Shown here: positions 1 to 8,376 of the stretch, one piece after another
How the letters are laid out: each line of letters opens with the position of its first letter
Position numbering within the stretch: the first letter of the stretch is position 1
DNA from: Ktedonobacter racemifer DSM 44963
GTDB taxonomy: Bacteria; Chloroflexota; Ktedonobacteria; Ktedonobacterales; Ktedonobacteraceae
Direction: 5' to 3'
Assembly (NCBI RefSeq): GCF_000178855.1
Contig: NZ_ADVG01000001.1
Coordinates: forward strand, 2,393,481 to 2,457,480
Length of the DNA: 64,000 nucleotides
Notes under the pieces: model-generated
Told to the model about the DNA's origin: nothing
The model's database searches: none
What the model saw: the letters and a program-made list of their open reading frames with translations, nothing else
Made by a program: the position numbers and the translations under genes

Positions 1-777
1 CTTTTGCTGCTAATCCTGACGGTTGTGCCTTTCCTCTATATGGTTTTTAGCGCCTTCAAACCTAACACAGAGATCTTTGGTACGCCGATTACGCTCTTGC
101 CACGCAACCCAACCCTGGATAATATGAAGGCCTTGCTTACGCAATTTCCCTTCGCACGCTGGATGCTAAACACAGCAATTGTAGCCATTGGCGGTACGAT
201 TACATCGCTCCTACTCAGTTCGCTGGCAGGCTTTGCTTTCGCAAAATATGACTTTCGTCTCAAAAATCTCCTCTTCACCCTTATGCTGGTAACGCTTCTC
301 ATCCCGCCACAGGTCTTGCAGATTCCACAATTTGAGGTGATTCGCGAACTTCACTGGTTCAATACCTACCAGTCGTTGATTATTCCTCGCGCGGTGGGTG
401 CCTTTGGAATCTTCCTGATGCGTCAGTATACAACAACCGTTCCCAACGAGATTCTCGATTCCGCCCGCGTCGATGGGGCATCCGAGTTTGCCATCTGGTG
501 GCGCGTCGTCCTCCCCCTGGTGCGTCCAGGGCTAGCAGTTCTAGGCATCCTTTCTTTCACTGGTTTATGGAACGACTTCTACTGGCCTTTGGTCGTGACT
601 ACCGATCCATCTATGTTTGTCGCTAACCTGGGAATCGCGGCCCTTGTTGGTCCATATGATTATCAATATGGAATTCTGCTCTCTGGCGCGGTTCTGGCTT
701 CGCTACCTATTATTCTTATGTTCCTTATATTCCAGCGCCAGTTCATCGCGGGTCTTACCCAGGGTGCTGTAAAATAA
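1..777 (+). CDS. Carbohydrate ABC transporter permease, MalG-like (5'-truncated by window edge)
   Basis: Inner-membrane permease subunit of a CUT1-family sugar importer. Only the last 258 codons are visible; the frame is open to base 1, so the true start lies outside. Several hydrophobic helices are seen, and the ABC-contact EAA loop reads DSARVDGASEFAIWWRVVLP at about residues 150-170, with the usual conserved G. The C-terminus (FIAGLTQGAVK) is the family's normal ending, so the 3' end is intact. No other transporter gene follows; the next 450 bases are mobile-element debris, so partners must lie upstream of the window. Confidence 0.93.
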   Translation, partial: LLLLILTVVPFLYMVFSAFKPNTEIFGTPITLLPRNPTLDNMKALLTQFPFARWMLNTAIVAIGGTITSLLLSSLAGFAFAKYDFRLKNLLFTLMLVTLLIPPQVLQIPQFEVIRELHWFNTYQSLIIPRAVGAFGIFLMRQYTTTVPNEILDSARVDGASEFAIWWRVVLPLVRPGLAVLGILSFTGLWNDFYWPLVVTTDPSMFVANLGIAALVGPYDYQYGILLSGAVLASLPIILMFLIFQRQFIAGLTQGAVK

Positions 778-803
778 GGCCAGAGACACTACTATACCGA
801 CCC

Positions 804-849
804 CGCGCCCGAAAGCCCCTATGCTTCAGACATGGGGATGAAGGGCGCG
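804..849. repeat. IS200/IS605-type end hairpin remnant (copy 1)
   Basis: Two-part stem: CGCGCCC pairs with GGGCGCG and GCCCC with GGGG, separated by an internal loop. A second copy lies at 52180-52225, where the closing pair C-G has become T-A, so the stem is preserved. It looks like the structured right end of an IS200/IS605-group element left without its tnpB. It abuts the tandem-HTH remnant that follows. Confidence 0.5.
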
Positions 850-906
850 TTCCTTGTGAACCCGGAGTCGCTCCAACAGTTGGTCATGAGGCACAAGCGG
901 CAATAA
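850..906 (+). pseudogene. 3' remnant of a tandem helix-turn-helix gene
   Basis: Nineteen codons reading FLVNPESLQQLVMRHKRQ then stop match the C-terminus of the tandem-HTH proteins at 15224-15568 and 34451-34792 (VNPESLRRLVMRHKPS). Everything upstream has been replaced by the IS-end hairpin at 804-849, so the gene is dead. The hairpin and motif that follow the intact copies also follow here. Confidence 0.65.
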
Positions 907-911
907 AAAGT

Positions 912-938
912 ACGCCGACACTCGATGAGTGTCGGTGT
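912..938. repeat. 27-bp hairpin following tandem-HTH gene (copy 1 of 3)
   Basis: ACGCCGACACTC, loop GAT, then GAGTGTCGGTGT. The same hairpin occurs a few bases after the stop codon of the tandem-HTH genes at 15577-15603 (perfect 12-bp arms) and 34800-34826 (degenerate). It could be a terminator or a recombination site; it lacks a T-run. Confidence 0.6.
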
Positions 939-960
939 GTCCCACTGGAGGGAGCTCAGA

Positions 961-978
961 CGGAACCGACGGGTTCCG
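961..978. repeat. CGGAACCGACGGG motif, palindromic version
   Basis: The 13-bp motif CGGAACCGACGGG is here completed to a perfect inverted repeat, CGGAACC-GACG-GGTTCCG. The same 13-mer recurs at 6703, 13308, 34848 and 63197 beside serine-recombinase or tandem-HTH remnants. The rest of 979-1250 shows nothing I can interpret. Confidence 0.6.
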
Positions 979-1252
979 AGCCTTCGGTCACTACGATTTT
1001 TGTCATTTGAAACGCTTAGAAATGGGTCATCAACAGCTCCTCTATCAGCCAAACCGTCCTGCTATACCTTGAGCTGGAGCACGTCTGCCCAAAAGTTCAG
1101 GGAACCACCACTAGAGCCAGCCTTCCTGCTGCGGTGGGAAGGACTGGAAGTGTGGGCCGAACCCCTGGGCCCCCCGCCGCTGTAGCGCAGGGAGCTCTCA
1201 GATCATCGGTATGTGTAAAGCTCTATCACCACGAGCGAGCCCTACACGTATC

Positions 1253-2099
1253 CTAGGCCAACCTTGATATATCAACCTCGCGTACATGTTCAAGGAAGTT
1301 GTGATTGGGCCGGAAGCCCAGAGCACGCTCCGCACGCTCCGAGACATAGACACGATCAATGCTCTCGGGCAGCGCCCACCCTCGCCCAGCAAACACGTCT
1401 AGCGCCTCAGGCAGGCGTTGTCGCAAGACCGCCACGGGATCACGTAGCAAGAGGGGTGTGTCTTCCAACTGGAACGGTGAGCGCGCGGCGATGTTAAAGA
1501 TAGCAAAGGTGAGCGACTCATTGAGGGCCGCCAGCAGATGAGCGGTCGCTCCATCGCGCGCATCCAGGCCCCTGTATAGCGCCACCTCGCGTGGCGACTC
1601 CTGAAAGAAGCGCGCGACACGCAGGCAGATCGCCGGCAGGCCTTGCGTGAGCGCAAAGTGCTTGCAAAGCGCTTCGGCGGCGAGCTTGGTCCGATCATAG
1701 ATATCGCGCGGTCGCGGACGCAACGCCTCCGTCACCCATACCGCTCCCCGGCGCGAACGCATCGCCTTCCCGTAGACCGAGGTGGTACTGGTGTAGACAA
1801 AGCGTCTCACGCCCGCGGCCCGCGCCGCCTCCAACAGATTGAGTGTCCCGCTCACGTTGGTCTCGACAAAGTCAGCCTCGCTGCGCCATGCCATGTCTGG
1901 ATGGTGCAGCGAAGCGGTATGCATCACGACGTCAGCCCGCAGAGCCAGCTGGAAGAGCGCCTCGCGGTTGCCAATGTTGGCGAGTTCCCCCGTCCAGGGT
2001 CCCAGTCTCAGATCGATACCATAGACCTCGTGTTGCCGGCGCCGTCAACTCCTGAGCGATAGCGCTACCAAGCAGCCCCGAGTTTCCGGTAACTGAAAC
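1253..2099 (-). pseudogene. NAD-dependent epimerase/dehydratase, frameshifted and 5'-truncated
   Basis: Extended SDR family (NAD-dependent sugar epimerase/dehydratase). The N-terminal nucleotide-binding loop (TGNSGLLGSAIAQEL) lies near 2040-2095 in one frame; from about 2030 the protein continues in another frame through LRADVVMHTASLHHP, YTSTTSVYG and the catalytic YDRTK. A single-base frameshift therefore splits it. The start codon is missing because a tnpB element joins at about 2100, right in front of the first beta strand. Everything after the shift is intact to the stop, so inactivation looks recent. Confidence 0.8.
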
Positions 2100-2101
2100 C
2101 T

Positions 2102-2122
2102 CCCCGGCATGAATGCGCGGGG
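2102..2122. repeat. Right-end hairpin of tnpB family A, copy 1
   Basis: CCCCG-GCAT, loop GA, ATGC-(G)-CGGGG. Equivalent hairpins are at 36592-36612 (CTCCG/CGGAG) and 17177-17199. The change of C-G to T-A in the stem of copy 2 keeps pairing, which points to a selected structure: the IS end and, by analogy with known elements, the 3' part of the omega RNA. Confidence 0.6.
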
Positions 2123-2133
2123 GTTCCTGTTGC

Positions 2134-3708
2134 TCACCCACCGTTTCCTTGCTCACCTGACGGAGAACAAGGCTCTTGGTGGGGATAAGCAGGACTTTCG
2201 AGCCGACGCGCTCCGGCACGGACAGCTTTCCCAGAAGCCAGCAAGCCCATGCTTCGGGGCAGCACTTGCCCCTCATTCGCACGTTTTTGCAGCCCCTCCA
2301 TCACGGCTCGCAGGCGCGGCTCCGCACCTTCCCAGACGTGCTGGGTGACAGAGGGGGTGGTGTGTTCCGGTTCCAGGTGGGCCAGCAAAAAGGCCGAGTA
2401 CAAATCGCGTTGCACCGGCCCTAAGCCGCAAGGGCAGTGGTGCCAGCGTTGTGATCTCGGTTTCTTCACATACCGCCCACAGTGATGGCAATACTGACTC
2501 AGTTTGGTCTTGAAAGCAGAAACTTCGCCCAGGGTGCCGCCAGTTTTTGCAACTATGCGGGCCAAATGCGCTAGAAACAGCCCTGGGGCGCGAAGTCCAA
2601 TACTCTTACCATACTGCTTCTGCCATCCTTTGAACGAGGTTTTTTCGATGGTGATGGTATTACCCACCTGGGCAATGCGATGCGCGAGGTTGCCATGGAG
2701 ACTTTTGCGGTGCGCGGCGAGTCTGCGCTCCAGGTTGGCATGCTGTCTCCTGGTTGCTTGATACCTCTTGCTCTCTTTCCAGGGCAAGCGTGCTTTGCCC
2801 TGTTTCTTGATGCGTCCCATCTCGTCGTAGTTTCCTGGATTGTTTGCACGGCGCTGTCGTTCCATCCTGCGTTGCAAGCGCCGCTTTTGTTGAGCATCAG
2901 GAACCAGCCCCTCACAGAACGCCATAAGATCGGCGTCGCCATCGCGCGGGACAATCGCCAGCGTGGAGGGGCCAATATCCAAACCAATCGTATCGGTTCT
3001 TCCCTCCATGTGCTTGGGCTTGACGAACGCATGACCCTCTCGCGACCAGTTGCACGACATAGTGGTTGCCGTCATGGTCAGCGCCCTGTGCTCGTGGAGA
3101 GGAGGCTTTGCGGCGGACCAGGCGCACATACTTGATGGGGTGGTGCAGACCATGCTGGACAACAGGATCACGCCAGTCGATGATCGCCGGGATCACTTCT
3201 GTATTCCAGAGGAGAAAGCCTCCATCGCCCACACCTGGGTCAAGGAGAAAGCGCAGGCCAACATCGTTGCGCTTGCCCTCGACGCTATCGATGCCGCGTC
3301 CTTGACTGCGAAAGCGGACTCGTTTGGCTTTGCCCACACAGACGCTACTCTACCGCGTGATACGCTCGGCTTGCCAGTGTTTGGGCCATGGTACTGTCAA
3401 TGTGATCAGCGATCCAGGAGGCACGAGCACGTTTCGCGTACTCATGCAGGGCGTACTCCGAAAAGTGATGCTTTGTGCGCATATGAGAAAACGCCTGAGT
3501 TCGTTCTTGCCTGTGAGTACGAGGAATGGCACAGGCTTTGCTCCAGGCAGGATCGTTACGCATCCGCCTGAGTCGCTTGTTGGCTTCTCCAAGCAGCGCG
3601 TTATACAGCTGCCGAGCAGCCTCCAAGTGAGCGCGCAAGCGCTGCTCCTGGCTCCAGTCCACGCGCAGGGGCACTTCGAGGAGAAACGTTGGGGTCGCGG
3701 GCTCGCTT
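2134..3708 (-). pseudogene. tnpB: TnpB (IS200/IS605 OrfB-type RNA-guided nuclease), family A copy 1, frameshifted
   Basis: Three consecutive frames are needed. About 3345-3708 encodes the N-terminal helical part (EVPLRVDWSQEQ...), ending at an early stop; 2912-3337 continues with VGKAKRVRFRSQGRG; and 2134-3050 encodes the RuvC part with IGLDIGPSTLAIV (first Asp), ITIEKTSF (Glu), and a zinc ribbon beginning CHHCG. At least two single-base shifts disrupt it. Copy 2 at 36624-38205 aligns throughout but has its own lesions. No obvious start codon is in frame in either copy. Non-functional as it stands. Confidence 0.8.
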
Positions 3709-4105
3709 CATGGGGTGCTCAGCCTCTCTCTGTCTTTTTGCATGGGGTGCACATGCAAAAGCTCACGTCCCCTGCCATCTGCGCAAAACGATCGCGTCCC
3801 GGCCCGATCAGCACCGTTTTCGCCGCATCGTCCAGTCTCGCGTTCCCACAGGGGGAGGACGAGGTTCTCTCGTCCGACTCACCCCCGCATCAGTCCCGTT
3901 GCTGGGAATGTCGGCCACCAACGAGAGCGCGGTGCCGATCACGGCAAATTAGAACAAGTGCACTACAACCAGCGGCTCCTGTCAAGTTTGGAGAAACCAT
4001 CCTCGATTGCTCCCCCACCTCCCCCCCAAACAAGGAACGGCTTTTTATCCCCCGGATGGAATCGCGGGGGCTTTCAAGCCCGACTTTTTGTAAGACGCGC
4101 ATAGC

Positions 4106-5359
4106 CTACGCCACTGTCCCCGACTGCCAGGAACGCGAGTAAGCTTGCTGTTGCTCATTCAGGCTATCCAGCTCAATGCCCAGTGCTCGCAGTTTCAGCG
4201 CCGCCACGCGCTCGTCGATCTCGGCTGGCACATCGTGCACATCAGGTGTTAGGTGCTCGTACTCCTGCAGGAGATAGCGCGTGCAGAGCGCCTGGTCGGC
4301 GAAGCTGAGATCCATGATGGCTGCTGGGCTGGCTTCCGCTGCCACCTGGCCCACGAGTCGCCCCTGGGCCAGCAGGTAGAGCTTGCGCCCATCTGGCAGG
4401 CGATACTCCTCAAGATGCTCGCGGATCTGTGACCGCTCGCTGGCGATGTCTGCAAGGGTCGCGATATCAATCTCGACGTTGAAGTGTCCCGAGTTTGCCA
4501 GAATAGCTCCGTCCTTCATGCGCTGGAAGTGCTCGTTCCGAATGACATCTGCCATGCCGGTCACCGTGACAAAGATGTCACCCTGCTCAGCCGCCTGAAG
4601 CATGGGCAGCACCTGGAAGCCGTCCATCACTGCCTCAAGTGCCCGCGTCGCGTTGACCTCACACACTATAACGCGAGCGCCCATGCCACGCGCTCGCGCC
4701 GCCACGCCACGCCCACACCAGCCATAGCCTGCGGCTACCAGCGTCGCGCCTGCCAGGAGCGTATTGGTCGCACGCAAGATGCCGTCAATCGTGTTCTGCC
4801 CGGTTCCGTAGCGATTATCGAAGTAGTGCTTCGTTGGCGCGTCATTCACAGCGACTACGGGGAAGCGCAGAAGCTTCTGCTCAGCCAGGGCGCGGGCGCG
4901 CACCACTCCCGTTGTCGTCTCTTCAATTGCGGCAACGGTTGACCCACGCGAGGGCTTCTGGTGAAGCGCGACGATCAGGTCCGCGCCATCGTCCATGACG
5001 AGGTGAGGATCGCAGGCTAACGCGCATTCGATATGACGACCGTAGGTCTCCAGGTCCTCGCCATAGAAAGCGTACACTGAAATCCCTTCTTCTACGAGCG
5101 CTGCGCAAACATCGTCGCGAGTGGAGAGCGGATTGGAGGCGCAGAGCGCCACTTCCGCCCCACCGGCGCGCAAGGCCATCAGTAAAGCTGCCGTCTCCGT
5201 TGTGATGTGCAGAGCCGCCGCAATGCGCTTGCCCGCGAAAGAGCGCTCAGAGGCGAACTCTGCGCTGAGCTGACTCAGGACGGGCATATGCTGTTGGGCC
5301 CAGATAATGCGCCGCTTTCCTTGAGCAGCCAGGGCGATGTCTCGAATATCGTAATCCAC
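4106..5359 (-). CDS. ahcY: S-adenosylhomocysteine hydrolase (adenosylhomocysteinase)
   Basis: Cytosolic NAD-dependent enzyme that splits S-adenosylhomocysteine into adenosine and homocysteine, clearing the product of methyltransferases. 417 residues, normal for the shorter bacterial form. Visible: substrate-binding HITTETAALL near residue 51, the VNDAPTKHYFDNRYGTGQ segment near 171-188, the NAD loop AGYGWCGRG at about 210-218, and the typical C-terminal segment with IELDSLNEQQQAYSRSW. Start is an ATG 21 bases downstream of the TrmB-like regulator, so the two form an operon and that regulator probably controls it. Intact. Confidence 0.95.
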   Translation of the reverse strand: MDYDIRDIALAAQGKRRIIWAQQHMPVLSQLSAEFASERSFAGKRIAAALHITTETAALLMALRAGGAEVALCASNPLSTRDDVCAALVEEGISVYAFYGEDLETYGRHIECALACDPHLVMDDGADLIVALHQKPSRGSTVAAIEETTTGVVRARALAEQKLLRFPVVAVNDAPTKHYFDNRYGTGQNTIDGILRATNTLLAGATLVAAGYGWCGRGVAARARGMGARVIVCEVNATRALEAVMDGFQVLPMLQAAEQGDIFVTVTGMADVIRNEHFQRMKDGAILANSGHFNVEIDIATLADIASERSQIREHLEEYRLPDGRKLYLLAQGRLVGQVAAEASPAAIMDLSFADQALCTRYLLQEYEHLTPDVHDVPAEIDERVAALKLRALGIELDSLNEQQQAYSRSWQSGTVA

Positions 5360-5380
5360 GTGTCGAATCCTTTCCGATAT

Positions 5381-6139
5381 TTAGCGTTGAGTCGCGCGAG
5401 AAGACGCGTTCTTGACGTTCCAGAGCAGACGCTGCTTGCGCTCCTCCCACACCAGCCAGGCAGTTCCCCGCTCAGGCAACACAACGTTGGAGCGCGCGTT
5501 ATCGTTTGTCAGGCGTTGGTGCTCGAAGTAGCCTCGTAGCGTGAGTGTAAGTGCCGGATTGGAGGTGACGATGGCCTGTGAACTCAGCGTACCTACCAGA
5601 GCCAGGCATCGGTCACACAGAACCAGCACGCTATCGGGTGTGCTCATGGTCGTGGTCGAGGCCTGGTAGACACGACAACCACGCTCCTGAGCCTGCCACA
5701 AATCTTCTTGCATCTCTGCGAGATACGTCGCCGGCATGACCAAGTCCACGTCCTCTCGCGCCTCACCCAGCAGACGATGCACGCGCTCAAGGGTAGCGCG
5801 CTGGCCACGCACCACCCAGAACTCATCGTTGGGTTGCCTGGAGTGCAGTAGCGTCAGGGAAGCCGCGAGCGTATTGAGGGTATGTTCCATCGTCGCGCGC
5901 ACTTGCCCCAGAAAGTACTCTGGCTCTTGTGCACGGTAGCGCGGCGGCTCTCCAGGTTGCACCAGCACCAGCCCCTTCTCCACCAGCCGCTCGATGATCT
6001 CGTAGATACGCGAGAGTGGCACATGCGACTGCTTGCCAAGCTCGTACCCCGTCATTGAGTCGTACTGGACAAGCGTCGCGTACGCCTCCGCCTCATACTT
6101 TGTCAGACCTATCTGCTGTAGCAGTTGCAACGTATCCAT
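5381..6139 (-). CDS. TrmB-family transcriptional regulator
   Basis: 252 residues. The N-terminal winged helix (GLTKYEAEAYATLVQYDSM then LGKQSHVPLSRIYEIIERL) is the TrmB signature, and the rest resembles the TrmB effector-binding part. I chose the ATG at 6139 because GGAGAG lies just ahead; an upstream TTG at 6151 would place the ribosome site inside the gene. It is transcribed toward ahcY with a 21-base gap. A perfect palindrome at 6153-6180 lies immediately before it and is the likely autoregulatory operator. TrmB proteins usually sense sugars; coupling to ahcY suggests a different ligand, but that is inference. Confidence 0.85.
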   Translation of the reverse strand: MDTLQLLQQIGLTKYEAEAYATLVQYDSMTGYELGKQSHVPLSRIYEIIERLVEKGLVLVQPGEPPRYRAQEPEYFLGQVRATMEHTLNTLAASLTLLHSRQPNDEFWVVRGQRATLERVHRLLGEAREDVDLVMPATYLAEMQEDLWQAQERGCRVYQASTTTMSTPDSVLVLCDRCLALVGTLSSQAIVTSNPALTLTLRGYFEHQRLTNDNARSNVVLPERGTAWLVWEERKQRLLWNVKNASSRATQR

Positions 6140-6152
6140 AACACTCTCCAAA

Positions 6153-6180
6153 ACTATTAACCACTCTAGTGGTTAATAGT
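6153..6180. promoter_or_regulatory. 28-bp perfect palindrome, putative operator of the TrmB-like regulator
   Basis: ACTATTAACCACT, spacer CT, AGTGGTTAATAGT: 13-bp arms without mismatch, sited directly upstream of the regulator-ahcY operon. Size and position fit a dimeric winged-helix operator that overlaps the promoter or leader. Confidence 0.7.
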
Positions 6181-6354
6181 ATACACCCAAAAGAAGGTGA
6201 CCGCAAGGGATGGAGGAATAGGGACAGCAATCGCTAGGCGCTACTTATGCAGAGGGTAGGTCAAGATCCTAGCAATTTTGGGAACTCTCTAGAAAAACCA
6301 TGGAGAAGATGCAAATCGCGTATGATTCTTCGCCCTTGAGTGTACATGTGAAGT

Positions 6355-6957
6355 TTGGAGAAAAATGAGGAGGAAGAGTTCAATGGTGAAATGGCAGCGA
6401 TCGCCCTCGCACTCAAAAAGCTTGATGTTCCAGAGGTGGGGGGAGTCACCTACGACGAGGTGATAGATGCAGGTGAACACCTCCCAGGTATGGCCGCTCT
6501 GTGGGATGTTGCCACACCTGAAGAGCGGTATGAAATGATCACCATTCTCTTGGAGCCAGAGGGACTATTTTATGATACCGAATTGAAAATGATTGCCGCG
6601 CTCAAACCGCGCCCGGCATTCCTGCCCATTTTCTGTCTGCTTCAAGGAGTTTTTGAACACAAAGAAACCAGTGAGCTGCTTGTAGCAATTCACTGGTCGA
6701 AACGGAACCGACGGGCGACGAACCATCGGTCGCACCTGGCCTTGATCCCCATCGAGAGGTTGTTCGCTGGTCGCGATGATATTCTGATCTCTACACCGAA
6801 ATCGAGTGCTGATTATGCCCACTCTGATAATCCATTTGACCAGGCGCTCTATAATCCAGCCATTACTTCCCTTACTCGGCGACACCCAGGCCCAGACGAG
6901 GCGCAATGGAAAATCCCTGTTTCTGAGTGGCCGAACGTGGTACGTTGTGTCGTCTAA
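6355..6957 (+). pseudogene. Large serine recombinase, C-terminal remnant
   Basis: About 120 codons match the C-terminal part of the recombinase remnant at 62582-63283 (MAALWDVATPEERYEM; ALKPRPAFLPIFCLL). In the other copies this follows the recombinase zinc ribbon and coiled coil. The catalytic N-terminal domain is absent. At 6703 the frame enters the CGGAACCGACGGG motif (residues KRNRRAT) and beyond it a 102-bp stretch duplicated at 13305-13406, so the last third of the open frame is probably not native protein. Not functional. Confidence 0.65.
6700..6801. repeat. 102-bp duplicated segment starting at the CGGAACCGACGGG motif (copy 1)
   Basis: Closely matches 13305-13406 base for base with scattered substitutions, beginning AAACGGAACCGACGGG and ending CTACACCGAAA. 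In copy 1 it is joined to a serine-recombinase remnant; in copy 2 it follows a strong hairpin. It looks like one arm of a mobile-element junction. Confidence 0.65.
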
Positions 6958-6979
6958 AAGAGAGAGCCATTGCGTAAGA

Positions 6980-7219
6980 TTATGCTCCGCCTGCGATGCC
7001 ATCTGCCGTGATCCCAATCAGATAACCAGTATCATCATCCAAAACGTAAACCACATCATCTCTGGGAATATGATACTTCCAAATCACTTCCCCCTTCATC
7101 CCATTGACAAGCGTAATGGTATCGCCCACCATGTACGCGCCATCGCTCACCAAATCGCCAAATAGCTCTCTATACTGGCGAAAAAGCACCATTCTCCGCT
7201 TCTGCTCACCATTATTCAT
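6980..7219 (-). CDS. Small hypothetical protein
   Basis: 79 residues starting MNNGEQKRRMVLFRQYREL, with a compact beta-rich C-terminal half (MKGEVIWKYHIPRDDVVYVL). I chose the ATG at 7219, which follows GGGGAAACC; an upstream alternative at 7291 would add a poorly composed hydrophobic leader. The character suggests a small SH3-like or beta-barrel fold but I do not recognise a family. It faces away from the recombinase remnant. Confidence 0.5.
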   Translation of the reverse strand: MNNGEQKRRMVLFRQYRELFGDLVSDGAYMVGDTITLVNGMKGEVIWKYHIPRDDVVYVLDDDTGYLIGITADGIAGGA

Positions 7220-7278
7220 GGTTTCCCCACTTTCTCTGACATACATTAAAACAACATCAAACAACATCAAACAGCATA

Positions 7279-7551
7279 TCACAAAGCACACATCTTCATT
7301 CCGCTCCGAAGGACAATCACGCCACTTCTGCCGCGTCCTTTCAATGCAAACAGCTTCTTTCTACCTGCCAAGGAATATGGTGGTACTTCGGAGTAGAGGT
7401 TCGTGCAACGTGCGTCATCACCCCCCTGCTCCTGGTAGATCACGACATGTTGGGCCACATTCGCCAGTTTGCGGCCCCATGATGCTTTTTTGTGTTCCTC
7501 TGGAGACAACGGAGCGGGAGGAGAGCATGGGCAAGGTCTGCCGGGAAGCAC
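7279..7551 (-). CDS. Possible small hypothetical protein
   Basis: 90 codons from a GTG at 7551. The portion from about residue 18 (EEHKKASWGRKLANVAQHV, then basic KKLFALKGRGRSGVIVL) has protein-like composition. No clear ribosome site and no recognised family. It would be co-directional with its neighbours on both sides, which is the main support. It may be spurious. Confidence 0.3.
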   Translation of the reverse strand: MLPGRPCPCSPPAPLSPEEHKKASWGRKLANVAQHVVIYQEQGGDDARCTNLYSEVPPYSLAGRKKLFALKGRGRSGVIVLRSGMKMCAL

Positions 7552-7566
7552 GGGGTGGTGCTCCTC

Positions 7567-7926
7567 TCATTTACCAATGCATTCCTCGTCTTGCCGTATC
7601 CAATGAGGCGTGATTGATGGTGAGTTGAATGAGGCAAACAAGGCGGACGCATCTATTTCCCGACAGATACCATAGATCTGGTGTGTCTGGCGATCAACCC
7701 GTCCGGCAACAATTTCATAGGATCTACTGTCTTGAGAGAATTGCATGCCAACCAGAGAGGTAGCGATACTCTCCATCGCGAACGTATCAAGGAACGGAGA
7801 GCAGGAGAGCAGAAGGTATTCTTCAGGTGGGAGACGTTCCTGCCAAGTGCAGGAGGGTCCAGGCGTGCTTGAGCGGGCGCTCGTTGTCGGCACCTGTGGG
7901 TCACGTTGTCGTGGTTCCGGTCTCAT
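7567..7926 (-). CDS. Hypothetical protein downstream of a receiver-like gene
   Basis: 119 residues. The ATG at 7926 is preferred because CAGGAGAG precedes it; an ATG at 7959 would add 11 residues. The first 30 residues are Pro/Thr/Ser-rich and likely disordered; the rest (EEYLLLSCSPFLDTFAMESI, then YEIVAGRVDRQTHQIYGICR) looks like a small alpha/beta domain. No family recognised. It follows the receiver-like gene at 7975-8376 by 16-50 bases on the same strand, so the pair is probably co-transcribed. Confidence 0.5.
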   Translation of the reverse strand: MRPEPRQRDPQVPTTSARSSTPGPSCTWQERLPPEEYLLLSCSPFLDTFAMESIATSLVGMQFSQDSRSYEIVAGRVDRQTHQIYGICREIDASALFASFNSPSITPHWIRQDEECIGK

Positions 7927-7974
7927 GATACTCTCCTGTTCTTTGGATCGTCTGCTCATTGTGAGCAGAGGCGG

Positions 7975-8376
7975 CTACTCGCAGAGGGGCCTAGGTCCCT
8001 TTAGGAGCGGGATCGGTGAGCAAGCATCGTGTTGCTGTTGGTGCATGCCTTGCGGGCCAAACTGCTCAATCCTTGCAAGCAGGGGTGAGAGCACAAAAGG
8101 CATTTTACGCAGAGCAGGGAATGCGTTGAGGTGTGCCAGAAGAATATTTTCTTCGTAGAACGTGAGAATCAGCATGGGGAGCGCGCGGGAGCGTAGCAGT
8201 GGGAGAAGACGAATGAGCTCCTGAGCATCTTCACCAGGTTCTAGAATAATCAGGTCACAATGAGCGAATTGGTCAGGCACCGTGCTGTATGTTTCGACCT
8301 GATGCCCGCTGAGTTCCAAAGCTGAGCGGAGCATGTCTTGAATGAGAGCTGCTTCATCTATGACTGCTATATGCAT
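7975..8376 (-). CDS. Receiver-like (CheY-fold) protein lacking the phospho-aspartate
   Basis: 133 residues from the ATG at 8376 (MHIAVIDEAALIQDMLRSAL). The layout follows a response-regulator receiver: beta-1 IAVIDE with acidic residues, helix 1, then beta-3 CDLIILEPGED, where the usual Asp acceptor is Glu, then beta-4 PMLILTFYEEN with the conserved Thr. No output domain follows. The Asp-to-Glu change would prevent ordinary phosphotransfer and might mimic a constitutive state. The start at 8445 suggested by the longer frame is less likely. Confidence 0.55.
   Translation of the reverse strand: MHIAVIDEAALIQDMLRSALELSGHQVETYSTVPDQFAHCDLIILEPGEDAQELIRLLPLLRSRALPMLILTFYEENILLAHLNAFPALRKMPFVLSPLLARIEQFGPQGMHQQQHDACSPIPLLKGPRPLCE

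Larger units (their letters stand above)
2100..4100 (-). mobile_element. IS200/IS605-group tnpB-only element, family A, copy 1
   Basis: Boundaries are approximate. The right end is the hairpin at 2102-2122 (CCCCG-GCAT loop ATGC-CGGGG), just inside the interrupted epimerase. The left end holds a GC-rich imperfect hairpin at about 4032-4081 ending in GGGGGCTTTCAAGCC. The interval 3840-3960 matches 16900-17045 in reverse orientation. No tnpA is visible. The element carries a degraded tnpB and lies between ahcY and the epimerase it interrupts. Confidence 0.65.

Noticed and set aside
3324..4142. 272-codon plus-strand frame over the left part of tnpB element A1
   Set aside because: Antisense to the broken tnpB and its non-coding left end; composition is not protein-like.
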